A stretch of 64,000 nucleotides of DNA, from assembly GCF_045679555.1 (NCBI RefSeq), contig NC_092115.1, forward strand, positions 35,720,728 through 35,784,727, written 5' to 3'. This document shows, in pieces, positions 35,301-46,700 of the stretch; positions within the stretch are counted from its first letter, which is position 1; every line of letters starts with the position of its first letter. The DNA is from Salvelinus alpinus (taxonomy: Eukaryota > Chordata > Actinopteri > Salmoniformes > Salmonidae). The notes beneath the pieces are model-generated. The model saw only the letters and a list, made by a program, of their open reading frames with translations, made no database searches and was not told the DNA's origin. A program made the translations under genes and the position numbers.

Positions 35301-36465
35301 ATGATCCTTAAGATTTTCCTGGTGAAACAAGCTCAACCACATTCTACACTCTCACCACTCCCCTTTAAATAGGTAACAGTACAGTTATCAACGAACTCTG
35401 TTTAAACATACATTGTGCATTTTAGACTTAAGTATAATAGACCTGTGTCTCAATTGCCTTGGGCAACACCAGAGTAGAAAGTTAGTCGAGCCACAGAGGC
35501 AGTAGCTATGTCAGAAAACACCTTCTCAGGCGCCCCTTATCCACTGACATAGGCTGCATTTTATGTACACTGATACTCACTCCCGTTTAACCAAAGATAC
35601 TGGTTTCCCCTTTTGTCTGTGATATAACTTTGCCCTATGTCACACTGTTACCCTATCCACTGCGCTTCCATCTAAATCCAAGAAGAGCAACCAACTAGCT
35701 AGCTAGCTAACATTTTAGCTAGTGTTGACATTACTATTGGGTGAATATACTGTCAACACTTTGGCACATTTTCAAACAGTATTTAACCCGTTTTACCCAA
35801 AAAGGTTCAGACTTTTCTGTTTCCATCTATGCGGCCCGGGACTCGTGCCCCATGGGTCCGGCGGACCTGCTGTCACTTGGGGCCAAAGCCAGGCCACCGG
35901 TACTTTTCAGATGGCATTTACATACCACTGGCTAACTGAACTTTAACACCTTCTCACAAAGCAACTGTTTTGATTATGCATAGATTATTGATTCTGCTCT
36001 TGAAAAGTCCTCACTGTCAGCCCTAGCTATGTAAACACAATGTCCCTAGTATAACATAGGGGTATGTACACGTGTAACACTGGTGTTACAGTTGAAAAGC
36101 AGTAGCTAAAACATTACTACTGTTCGCTTCTTCTTATCATCTTATTGAGTTGCTGCAAGGAGTCAACTAAACAAAACAGGAGGCTCATTTGAAAACGTAG
36201 TCAATCATGTAGTTACAAGCCAAGTTAAATATAGCTGTCTAACGTTAACTTGTGACCCTTTCAGCTACTATTAATCTGTTATCTTGTTGAACTGGTTTAC
36301 CTACAGTAACGTTACCTAGCCAGATAAAAAGCTGCTAGCTTCTGTAGTAACGTTAGCCAGCTAACTCTGCTTTGATGAAACTTGTATGATAGCTAACGTA
36401 ACGTGTGTATAAAGTTAGCTAGCTAACGAAGCAAGCAAGAACATGGTTGGATAGTGGATACTCAC
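35301..36465. other. ssx2ip 5' intron, no coding exon; contains an inverted-repeat arm
   Basis: 35775-35999 is an inverted partner of 40912-41135 (separate entry). The rest is unique-looking, with gctagctagc runs at 35696 and 36420. No coding exon was recognised. Confidence 0.45.
35775..35999 (+). repeat. Inverted-repeat arm (about 220 bp), left
   Basis: The reverse complement aligns with 40912-41135; shared words include 'cagttgctttgtgagaaggtgtt' and 'ggcccatg/ccatgg'-flanked GC-rich sequence. The pair brackets about 5 kb that includes an LTR element. Family not determined. Confidence 0.7.
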
Positions 36466-36620
36466 TTGACTTGATTAGCCTGCCTTAGTGCCAGCACAGC
36501 CAACTCTATGCGAATCCGACAATGCTAGTGTACAATGATTTTCTCTGTCTAGTTCTTGACAGTGAATGCCAAGCCACTTGGATAATTCTACTCACTGTGG
36601 TACAGTTGACCCCACATTCA
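36466..36620 (-). other. Probable non-coding first exon of ssx2ip
   Basis: On the minus strand a perfect GTGAGT donor lies at 36465-36460. Upstream of it there is a CCAAT box (complement of 36679-36683) and an X-box (36691-36704), both at a distance suitable for a start site near 36600. This fits an orthologue gene structure with a separate 5'-UTR exon. The start site is not seen directly, so the exon's outer end is a guess. Confidence 0.42.
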
Positions 36621-36678
36621 CAAAATTAGATTTTTTTTAAGTAGACGTCTTTCTGGCTTCAAAACAAACACCACCGTC

Positions 36679-36704
36679 ATTGGCGAATGCGTTGTCAAGC
36701 AACC
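36679..36704 (-). promoter_or_regulatory. CCAAT box and RFX-type X-box
   Basis: An inverted CCAAT (attgg, 36679-36683) is followed 7 bp on by gttgtcaagcaacc (36691-36704), an imperfect palindrome that fits the X-box consensus bound by RFX factors (GTNRCC, short spacer, RGYAAC). RFX sites control genes for cilia and centrioles; ssx2ip encodes a centriolar-satellite protein. Confidence 0.5.
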
Positions 36705-37109
36705 AGTATTAGTCCACCGTATTGGATCATGCGCACACCTTAAAAGGACGATTTATGCAAATATAGAAGGCTGTCAGGTGCATTGTAGTGCTTTATTGAG
36801 ATTTACACCCACTTTACACCCACACAAGTGGGTCGCCAGTGTTTTATGATAATGTTGGAACTAAAAAATATAATTCCTATTGTCCTCTTTAGGAATTAAG
36901 TCTGGGTATGAAGTTACTGTTGAGATTTAGAAAATTAGAATGCACAAGGTGCAATTTTTAAATTCAGTCACTGATAGTCACTCAATGAGCCCATGTCAGC
37001 TAACATTATTTAGATGACTAGGTAAAGTAATCTAGTCAGATTACCGACTGGGCATACAGGGCACGTGACCAGGGGCCCTGACCTCCACCATTGACTTTGT
37101 TATGAACAT

Positions 37110-37320
37110 ATATGAATTGCAGGAAATGAGCTTTAAAACTGAAGAAATGTCTCACCACGCCATGGCAAAATGTGTAAAATGTCAGGAAATGTTTTAAAAC
37201 CGCAAAATAAATCTTCACCTCATGGCAAAGTGATTAGAATTGCAAGAAATGTTTTTTAAAACCATAACATTTTCTCTATACCCCATGACAAAATGTGTAG
37301 GATTGCAGAAAATTTACTTT
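37110..37320. repeat. Degenerate tandem repeat, about 65-bp unit
   Basis: Three to four diverged copies of a unit that contains 'catggcaaaatgtgt', then 'gcaagaaatgtttt' and 'aaaacc' (starting near 37098, 37160, 37215 and 37284). Non-coding. Confidence 0.6.
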
Positions 37321-37669
37321 AACACTACAACAACAACAAAAATATCCACTGCCAAGAGAGGGAGGGGGTAGGGACACCAAACCAAATCTCGCTTGGGGAC
37401 ACACCAAAAGGCTAGAGGCGCTTCTGCCTGATGAGCTCTGATGTTTTCCTGAACCTTCCAATACCATTCTGATGCAATTTTATTGACTTACTCCTGCAAA
37501 GACAAATTGTTACACCTTTCCCATAATCAAGTCATTTGAAACATTCAAAAAACAAATGTTAAGTGGAAAAAAAGAGAAGTGAAAGAAACCTGAACATTCT
37601 AAGTGCATAAACCCATTTGAACTTGGCGCTGTAAGATGTAGTATAGTCTAGCCAGCAATAATAGCACGC

Positions 37670-40285
37670 TGTAACGGTTCTCGTCTGGTGAAGGAGAAGA
37701 GGACCAAAATGCAGCGTGGTAAGTGTTCGTCATATTTTAATTTAAAACTGAACACTACACAAAATAACAACGATGAGAAAACGAAACAGTTCTGCAAGGT
37801 GAACAGACACTAAACAGAAAATAATCACCCACAACCAAAATGGGAAAAACAGGCTACCCAAGTATGAGACAATGATCGACAGCTGCCTCTGATTGAGAAC
37901 CATACCAGGCCAAACACAGAAATACAATAACATAGAAAAAAGAACATAGACTACCCACCCCAACTCACGCCCTGACCAACCTAACACAAAGACATAAAAA
38001 AGAAACTAAGGTCAGAACGTGACAGTACCCCCCCCCCCCCCCCCAAAGGTGCGGACTCCGGCCGCAAAACCTGAACCTATAGGGGAGGGTCTGGGTGGGC
38101 GTCTGTCCGCGGAGGCGGCTCTGGCGCGGTACCTGGACCCCACTCCACCATAGTCTTTGCCCACTTAAGTGGCGCCTTTGGAGCGGCGACCCTCGCCGCC
38201 GACCTCGGACTGGGGACCCTTGCAGTGGGCCCCGAATAGATGGGAGACTCCAGCAGCGCCGGACAGGCGGGAGACTCCGGCGGCACCGTAGTGAAGGGCG
38301 ACTCCGGCGGGTCCTGACTGACGGGCGGCTCCGGTGGCTCAGGACAGACGGGCGGCTCTGGCGGCTCAGGACAGACGGGCGGCTCCGGCGGCTCAAGACA
38401 GACGGGCGGCTCCGGCGGCTCAGGACAGACGGACGGCTCAGGACAGACGGGCGGCTCCGGCGGCTCAGGACAGACGGGCGGTTCCGGCGGCTCAGGACAG
38501 ACGGGCGGCTCCGGCGGCTCAGAACAGACGGGCGGCTCCGGCAGCTCAGGACAGACGGGCGGCTCCGGCGGCTCAGGACAGACGGGCGGCTCCGGCGGCT
38601 CCGGACAGGAGGGAGGCTCCGGCTGCTCCGGACAGGAGGGAGACTCCGGCTGCTCCGGACAGGAGGGAGACTCCGGCTGCTCCGGCTGCTCCGGACAGGA
38701 GGGCGTCGCTGGAGGCTCCGGACTAGAGGGCGTCGCTGGAGGTTCCGGACTAGAGGGCGTCGCTGGAGGCTCCGGACTAGAGGGCGTCGCTGGAGGCTCC
38801 GGACTAGAGGGCGTCGCTGGAGGCTCCGGACTAGAGGGCGTCGCTGGATGCTCCGGACTAGAGGGCGTCGCTGGAGGCTCCGGACTAGAGGGCGTCGCTG
38901 GAGGCTCCGGACTAGAGGGCGTCGCTGGAGGCTCCGGACTAGAGAGCGTCGCTGGAGGCTCCGGACTGACGTCCTTCGTTGGAGGCCTCATGCCATGGAT
39001 CCTCACCGGAGGCTTCGTGCCATGGATCCTCACCGGAGGCTTCGTGCCATGGATCATCACCGGAGGCTTCGTGCCATGGATCATCACCGGAGGCTTCGTG
39101 CCATGGATTATCACTGGAGGCTTCTGGCGATGGATTATCACTGGAATGGAGAGACACACAGGAGGTCTGGCTCTGGGAGAAGGCACAGGACTCACCAGGC
39201 TGGGGAGACATGCAGGAGGGTTAGTGCTTAGCACAGGCACATAACTCACCAGGCTGGGGAGACATGCAGGAGGCCTTGGCCGAGGCACCGGATGCACTGG
39301 ACCGTGGAGGCTCACTGGCGGTCTCGAGCGCAGAGCTAGCACCACTCGTCCTGGCTGGATCCCCCCTGTAGCCCGGCAAGTGCGTGGGAGTTGGAACAGG
39401 CCGCACTGGGCTGTACTGGCGAACTGGAGACACCGTGCGTAGGGCTGGTGCAGTATACCCCGGGCCAAGGAGACGCACTGGAGACCAGATGCGCTGAGCC
39501 GGCATCATCCCTCCTGGCTCGATGCCCACTCTAGCCCGGCCGATTCGAGGAGCTGCGATGTAGCGCACCGGGCTATGCGTGCGCACTGGGGACACCTTGC
39601 GCTTCTCCGCATAACACGGTGCCTGCCCAGTCACTCTCTCGCCACGGTAAGCATGGGGAGTTGGCTCAGGTCTCCTACCTGAGTCCGCCGATCTACCCGT
39701 GTGCCCCCTCCCCCAAAAATTCTGGGGCTGCCTCTCGTGCCCGCTACCTCGCGCCAATTCCTCGTAGTGGCACCGCTCCGCTCTAGCTGCCTCCAGCTAC
39801 TCTTTCGGACGGCGATACTCCCCCGGCTGTGCCCAGGGTCCTTTGCCGTCCAAAATTTCCTCCCATGTCCAGGAGTCCGTGTTCCCACGTTGCCTGGTCC
39901 TTTGTTGGTGGGTGTTTCTGTAACGATTCTCGTCTGGTGAAGGAGAAGAGGACCAAAATGCAGCGTGGTAAGTGTTCGTCATATTTTAATTTAAAACTGA
40001 ACACTACACAAAATAACAACGATGAGAAAACGAAACAGTTCTGCAAGGTGAACAGACACTAAACAGAAAATAAACACCCACAACCAAAATGGGGAAAACA
40101 GGCTACCTAAGTATGAGTCTCAATCAGAGACAATGATCGACAGCTGCCTCTGATTGAGAACCATACCAGGCCAAACACAGAAATACAATAACATAGAAAA
40201 AAGAACATAGACTACCCACCCCAACTCATGCCCTGACCAACCTAACACAAAGACATAAAAAATAAACTAAGGTCAGAACGTGACA
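37670..40285 (-). mobile_element. Complete non-autonomous LTR element A (short, gag/pol-less), minus strand
   Basis: Two near-identical direct LTRs (37670-38024 and 39919-40285) bound a 1.9-kb inside region. The whole is flanked by a 5-bp target duplication, cacgc (37665-37669 and 40286-40290). LTR termini are TG...CA type, reading TGTCACG on the element's own strand. A poly-G tract just inside the 3' LTR is a polypurine tract. No gag, protease, RT or integrase was recognised. The inside holds a long proline-rich repeat ORF (39468-38077). The LTRs differ at only a few positions plus one 12-bp length difference, so the insertion is young. It looks structurally whole, as a non-autonomous element mobilised by another's enzymes. 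A TRIM/LARD-like relative of Gypsy-type elements is likely, but the class is not proven. Confidence 0.88.
38077..39468 (-). other. Proline-rich tandem-repeat ORF of LTR element A
   Basis: A 463-residue open stretch on the element's coding strand. It has an N-terminal part rich in RPPVSLHGPVHPVPRPR-like units, then repeats of TKPPVMIHG, then about ten SSPEPPATP units, then PEPPEPPVCPEPP units, and a C-terminal end rich in PPPRTDAHPDPP. No enzyme or capsid domain was recognised. The opposite-strand Arg-rich frame of similar length is an antisense reading of the same repeats. Confidence 0.6.
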
Positions 40286-40290
40286 CACGC

Positions 40291-41247
40291 AAGCAAAAAA
40301 CAACACTGTCAGACATCTTAAAGTAAATTATGTTGTTATTATGTTATGTTACATCATTGTTCAGTGATTATTGTAATTTGTCTGATGATCATAATACTGA
40401 TGACGTGTTATGACTCAATCTTGGTAAGATAGTATTATTCTATAATGAGTGTATTCAAATAGCTACAGTTTTCTTAAAAACGAATTCAGAAGTGTTAGAT
40501 AGAACCTTATTGCTGAACCCAGATTGACATTTCAGAGCCACAAGGTTATACTGTATCTGAGATTGCACCCCCCTAAAGAAACTGATTTACAAATGTCTCA
40601 GGATTTTGATACTCTGCACTTTAGGTATCTTTAAGGTGAGGACCTTAATGGGTTATGAAAAAAGAATTCACTACAAAACAGTTCTGAGATCTGGGATGTG
40701 AAAATGTTGATAATTATTATCTCAGAACTATGCTTTGCGTAGACAGATCTTCATAGTCCCACGGTCACGATCTCTAAATACATAATGTCTATTTGTTTGA
40801 ACCTTGACCCACCACTCAGATTATATTTTGGCCCACCAAGCCCAAAAGTTTGAGAACACCTGCTCTAGTGTAATTGTGTTTCCATCAGGAGTGTGACACT
40901 AAAGACTTGGGGCGAGCAGAATCAACAACCTCTGCATCATTCAAGACAGTTGCTTTGTGAGAAGGTGTTGAAGTTCACAGTTAGCCATTGTTATGTAAAT
41001 TAAAGACGAAAAGTACACAGGGCCTGGGCTTGGACCCAAGTCTGGGCATATCCCTCGGAGCCATGGCCCAGTGAAGACCCGGGTGCCGGCCCATGTAAAC
41101 GGAAACCGAAAAATCTGTCTTTTGGGCAAAACAACAGGATAAACCCTAATTGGAAACCCGCCATTAGCCCACTGAATTAGCCTACCTATGAGTGATATGA
41201 GTGAATGCATACATTTCCTCTACTATGTTACCTAGTAAATGCAAGCA
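40291..41247. other. Spacer between LTR elements A and B
   Basis: About 960 bp with no gene. It includes the right inverted-repeat arm at 40912-41135. Confidence 0.5.
40912..41135 (-). repeat. Inverted-repeat arm (about 220 bp), right
   Basis: Partner of 35775-35999 in inverted orientation, moderately diverged. Confidence 0.7.
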
Positions 41248-41252
41248 CAAAC

Positions 41253-43413
41253 TGTCACGCCCTGACCGTAGAGATCTTTTTATTCTCTATGTTTTGTTGG
41301 TCAGGGTGTGACTCGGGTGGGAAACTCTATGTTCTGTGTTTCTATGTTTTGGCCGGGTATGGTTCTCAATCAGGGACAGCTGTCTATCGTTGTCTCTGAT
41401 TGGAAATCATACTTAGGCAGCCTTTTTTCTTCAGCCTGTATTTTGTGGGTAGTTGTCTTTGTTAGTGGCCTGTATAGCCCTAGTAAGCTTAACGTTCGTT
41501 TTTGTTGTTTCTTGTTTTGTTGGCGACATATAAAATAAAGAAATATGTACGCTCACCACGCTGCACCTTGGTCCAATCATTTTGACGAGCGTGACAGAAC
41601 TACCCACCACAAACGAACCAAGCGGCGTGGCCGGGAGGAGCAGACAGAGTGGACATGGGAAGACATTCTGGAAGGAAAAGGACCCTGGATGTGGGAGGAG
41701 ATCCTGGCTGGAAAGGATCGCCTGCCGTGGGAGCAGGTGGAAGCAGCGAGGAGGGCGGAAGCAGCTGGTCAAGGGGACCAGCGTTACATAGGGTCAAGGC
41801 TGGCAAGGAAGACCGGGAAGCCACTCTAAAAATGTTTTGGGGGGGGAGGCACACAGGGAGGTTGGCGGAGCTAACGGCAAGGAGTGTGGTACGGTCAGGC
41901 ACCGTGTTATGCGGTAAAGTGCACGGTGTCTCCAGTGCGCGTGCACAGCCCGGTGCGCTACATTCCAGCTCCCCGCATTGGACGGGCTAGGGTGGGCACC
42001 CAGCCAGGACGGATGGTGCCGGCTCAGCGCCCCTGGCCTCCAGTGCGTCTCTTCGGCCTAGGATATCCTGTGCCGGCTCTGCGCACTGTGTCTCCGGTGC
42101 GTCTGCACAGCCCAGTGCGTCCTGTGCCAGCGTCCCGCATTTGCCGGGCGAAAGTAACCATCCAGCCAGGACGGGTTGTGCTGGCTCTACGCTTGAGACC
42201 TCCAGTGCGCCTCCACGGCCCAGTGTATCCGGTGCCTGCTCCACGCACCAGGCTTCCAGTGCATCTCCCCAGTCCGGTGAGACCTGTTCCGGTTCCACGT
42301 ACCAGGCCTCCAGTATGTCTCCCCAGCCTGGTAAGCCCTGTGGCAGCTCCACGCACCAGGCTTCCCATACGTCTCCTCAGTCCGGTGAGACCGGTTCCGG
42401 CTCCACGTACAAAGCCTCCAGTGATGATCCATGGCACGAAGCCTCCAGTGATGATCCATGGCACGAAGCCTCCAGTGATGATCCATGGCACGAAGCCTCC
42501 AGTGATGATCCATGGCACCAAGCCTCCAGTGATGATCCATGGCACAGAGCCTTCAGTGATGATTCATGGCCCGGAGCCTGCAGTGAGGATCCATGGCACG
42601 AAGCCTCCAGCGTCAATCTGCAGTCCAGAGCCACCAGCGACGTTCCCCAGTCCGGAGCCTCCAGCGACGTTCCCCAGTCCGGAGCCTCCAGCAACGTTCC
42701 CCAGTCCGGAGCCTCCAGCGACGGTCCCCAGTCCGGAGCCTCCCACGACGGTCCCTAGTCCGGAGCCTCCAGCGACGGTCCCCAGTCCGGGGCCTGCGAC
42801 GAGGGTCCCCAGGCCGGGGCCTGCGGCGAGGGTCCCCAGTCCGGGGCCTGCGACGAGGGTCCCCAGTCCGGGGCCTGCGGAGAGGGTCCCCAGTCCGGGG
42901 TCGGCGATGAGGGTCCCCGCACCAGAGGCGCCACCAAAGTGGGGGGAGCCAGAGGTGGAGCTGGGTCTGCGTCCCGCACCGGAGCCGCCACCGAGGTAGA
43001 TGCCCATCAGGACCCTCCCCTATAGTGTCAGGTTTGTGGCCGGACTCCGCACCTTTGGGGGGGGGGGGGGTACTGTCACGCCCTGACCGTAGAGATCTTT
43101 TTATTCTCTATGTTTGGTTGGTCAGGGTGTGACTTGGGTGGGAAACTCTATGTTCTGTGTTTCTATGTTTTGGCCGGGTATGGTTCTCAATCAGGGACAG
43201 CTGTCTATCATTGTCTCTGATTGGGAATCATACATAGGCAGCCTTTTTTCCTTTTGTATTTTGTGGGTAGTTGTCTTTGTTAGTGGCCTGTATAGCCCTA
43301 GTAAGCTTCACATTAGTTTTTGTTGTTTCTTGTTTTGTTGGCGACATATAAATAAAGAAATATGTAGGCTCACCACGCTGCACCTTGGTCCGATCATTTC
43401 GACGAGCGTGACA
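41253..43413 (+). mobile_element. Complete non-autonomous LTR element B (same family group), plus strand
   Basis: LTRs at 41253-41596 and 43074-43413, flanked by the 5-bp target duplication caaac (41248-41252 and 43414-43418). A poly-G polypurine tract (43057-43070) precedes the 3' LTR. The inside region shares its layout with element A: a Trp-rich start with 'gacatgggaagacattctgg', then a proline-rich repeat ORF (41884-42999). No pol genes. LTR-to-LTR divergence is low, so it is recent. It is in opposite orientation to element A, 967 bp away. Confidence 0.88.
41884..42999 (+). other. Proline-rich tandem-repeat ORF of LTR element B
   Basis: A 371-residue open stretch. The first third (SPVRVHSPVRYIPAPRIGRAR and further V-R-P-V-P units) corresponds to element A. 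The middle has TKPPVMIHG repeats (about eight), then FPSPEPPAT and VPSPGPATR units. Repeat numbers and unit types differ from element A. No known domain was recognised. Confidence 0.6.
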
Positions 43414-43602
43414 CAAACAATGTCACATTACATTAAAATACCACCCATTGTGCAATTTAATTGTTCATACATAATTACATAATACAATCAAATATAAAAA
43501 AAATGATATATTCCTTATTGATCAACATATACAAACTTTAAACAATTTTTAAAATACATTTCCCAACACATGAATAGAGCTTTAATGCCTACTAACATAT
43601 GT

Positions 43603-43709
<107 letters not shown>

Positions 43710-43723
43710 CTACTTTATAGGGT

Positions 43724-46700
43724 CTATCCAAAGCAGTAGCAGCAGCAGGTGGTTTCCTTGTCTATCTTGTACTTCCCAGAGTCAGGCTGGTCTCTACACT
43801 CAGCCACAAAGGCCTTCAGCTGGGACACCAGGACTCTGTCCTTCTGGTGTTGCTGAAAATAAACAGTATGGCAGTTAAATTTCTGAACATTTACATACAG
43901 TACTATACTATTACCATGTTACATAACCACTGTATTGTGTGCTGTAACGTTACATATACCAGGAAGGAGAAGCAACATCATACCAGATCATTGAAGTACA
44001 TATTTTCTCATTGAACAGGCATACAGAAGATAAACAGGGATGGTTACTTTTGATTATGTCATGGCATGTTAATTCAAAAGCTGACCTTGATGGTCTCGTA
44101 TGTGTCTGTGATGAGGGCAATGAACAGACTGAGCACCATGTAAATGAAGAGAGAGAGGAAGGAGTAGAGGTAGAGCCTGCTGAACAGCCACACCATGTAT
44201 CTCTTCTCTCTCATCTTCTGGAAAGTGGAGTACAAGTCATCACCGTTGATCAGAGAGAACAGGCACTCCGTCACCTTGTCCAAGGTCCGGAACTGGTAGA
44301 AAATCAATTGGTATGTTGTATGTTGTGTATGTTGTGTTATAAAGGATTATAAACTTGTATTAGCTATACGTAATAAACCATTGTAACACATTGGTTAAAA
44401 TTGTAGCCCTTCATATATTGGACTGACCTTATATATGTGGATTCTAAAAGATCTTGGGCCTACATATACAGGTACCGTATACCTTTTTGGTTTTTAGTGT
44501 ACCTACTTACTTTCTCATGATACGGCCCCAGAACGATCCAGCCACAGAAACAGTAGCCCAGGTAGATCAAGCCAGCGCAGCAGGAGAAGCGGATCACATT
44601 TGGAAACGCTGCCCTTAGGGCCAGAATCAGGATCTAGGAGGAACAAGGAACCTTACTCATCTATGTTTCACTATTTGAATATGTGCTGTCCTTTATGAAC
44701 TCCATGTACTGTAATGTTCCTATTCAAAGAACAAGTCATTGCTGTGGTGCTGATGGAACATTGCTGTTAAATTGAGTTCATTTCTTATGTTAGTCCTTAC
44801 GTTATATTTCTTAAAGAAACCCAGGTAGCGGATAACTCCAACCCAGACAAGCATTGTGGATGTCCCAAGCAAAATACTGCAGACATCATAGTTTGTAAGG
44901 TCCTGAAAAATACAGAAATATGAATGTCATATTGGACATACAGACACATGAACAAAAGGTGTGTGCTCAGGTGTAGTCACTACACCTTAGTCTGTATTCC
45001 TATTTTGAGGGCGGATCCAGCGATGGTCAGTGTATCGCTGATGATGATCAGAATATACCAGCCGTTCACAAACTCCATGCGCTCAGACCAGGACACAGTT
45101 TTACCAAAGTAGGTGTGGAAGAATGCAGTGTAATGCTGAATGAGAGAAACACACACCATAAGCAAAAACACATCAATATTAACGCTATTGTTATAGTGAG
45201 TTGGCGATCATGAGCTGGGTATGATTCTACTTGTATATTGTATGAATGCCTGACCCTATTCATGGTATGTACAATCCTAATATTTAACCTATTACCCCTA
45301 TAGAATGGTCTTGTTAACTTACAAACTGGAGCTGAGATCCTTTGCAGACTGAGCGTGTGCACAAGATGAGTGAGGTAAAGCAGGCGAGGATGACGAGGGA
45401 ATCGAACAGCAAGAGGTGGTTGTTCTTCCCAGCTGCAAATTCAAATTCAAATTCAGTAAATTAGATAGTGACACTTTTTCCCCATGCAGATAGGATGGAG
45501 GCTGACAGATTGCTGCCACTGCAAATGGTAGGATCTCTACTGTAAATGTATGAAATATGGACTGTAGTAATGTGGAGGATGAACATGCTGAGCAACAGAT
45601 TATGAACATTTCCTAAATGTTTTAAATTGTGCCTCCTTCTGGCATTGAGAGGCACAGCCCATGTTAGAACTACAGTATGTTACAAATAAGGAGACGTGAC
45701 AGTCTGACTCAGCTCACTAAACACTCTAAATCTTAACTACTGAGGTCACAAAGAATGTAGCTTTTACTCAGACAAATCGTATGCTGACTGAACTAAAACA
45801 GTTTGTGAAGCAAAGCATTTTTCTTTTTTTTTTTACATACTGGGATGATCTTATGATATACTTACAAGTGCTTGCAACATTCCAGTCTTTACATTCATTG
45901 ATTCCAACATTATTTTCTAAGTTAATCTTTATCCTCCCACTGTGCGCACGATTGTCAAACATTATCTGCCAAAAATAAAGTCAGACAGAGACATCATTTG
46001 CTAGTGAGTTCTAGCAAGGATGACTGAATCCAGGTTTCAGCAGCTGGATTTCTACTGGTTTAAGTAACATTTTAAATGGACCATTACTAGAAAACTGAGA
46101 ATTGACTAGTTATTCCATGACACAAATTAATCCGTAAACTTTGTTGACTCGCTAATGGTTTCCATTTGTCTTCTCCATTGACACAGAGGACAGCTGCATC
46201 ACACGTAAAAGCCTAAAAGAGCTTGAAGAAGTTGTTTTCTGAGTCATACAACCCACCACCTACAATTATACTAAAGGCATAACAGTCTGGGAGCTCGTGG
46301 TGGCGCACTGTCTGCAGGTTGATGGCTTTCAACGTGAGGTAGATGTTTACTGACAACAGCCTGAGTGAGAGACAAAGAAACATTTATGATTACAGACTAC
46401 AACAAAAGAAACCTAATGTAGGGGGCCAACTGCAGTTTGACTGTTGGTCTGGTCAGTCACCTTTTAAAATCCAGAGAAAAGTTAATGTCTCTTGACAAAG
46501 TTTTATCCTCCAATGGCTCCAGAGGATATACGGAAATACATTCTGTGAGAAAAAACAGAAAGGTATTCATAATATACTTTAATCCACTTTAATGACATGA
46601 CACATTTAGGTCTCTACACTTAAGATTCAGTGGAAACTCTTGTAATGGTTACAAACAATTCCCAAACTTCCTGTTTCTGCAGTCACACGAATGAACTGAC

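Noticed and set aside
35722-35946. Short ORF with a GC-rich core at 35.8 kb as a conserved exon
   Set aside because: The same sequence recurs inverted at 40.9-41.1 kb with frame-breaking differences, so it is repeat DNA.
38095-39231. Long Arg-rich open frame (378 aa) on the plus strand across element A
   Set aside because: It is the antisense of the proline-rich repeat ORF. Repeat units of 27 or 30 nt that lack stops stay open in several frames, and the element's own orientation (polypurine tract, LTR order) is minus.
42141-43007. Several open frames of 105-205 aa in both strands across element B
   Set aside because: Shadow frames of the tandem repeats. Only 41884-42999 is in element orientation and matches the layout of element A.
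41253-43413. Intact infectious-type retrovirus
   Set aside because: No gag, protease, RT, integrase or envelope region is present in either LTR element. The inside is under 2 kb and consists of proline-rich repeats only.
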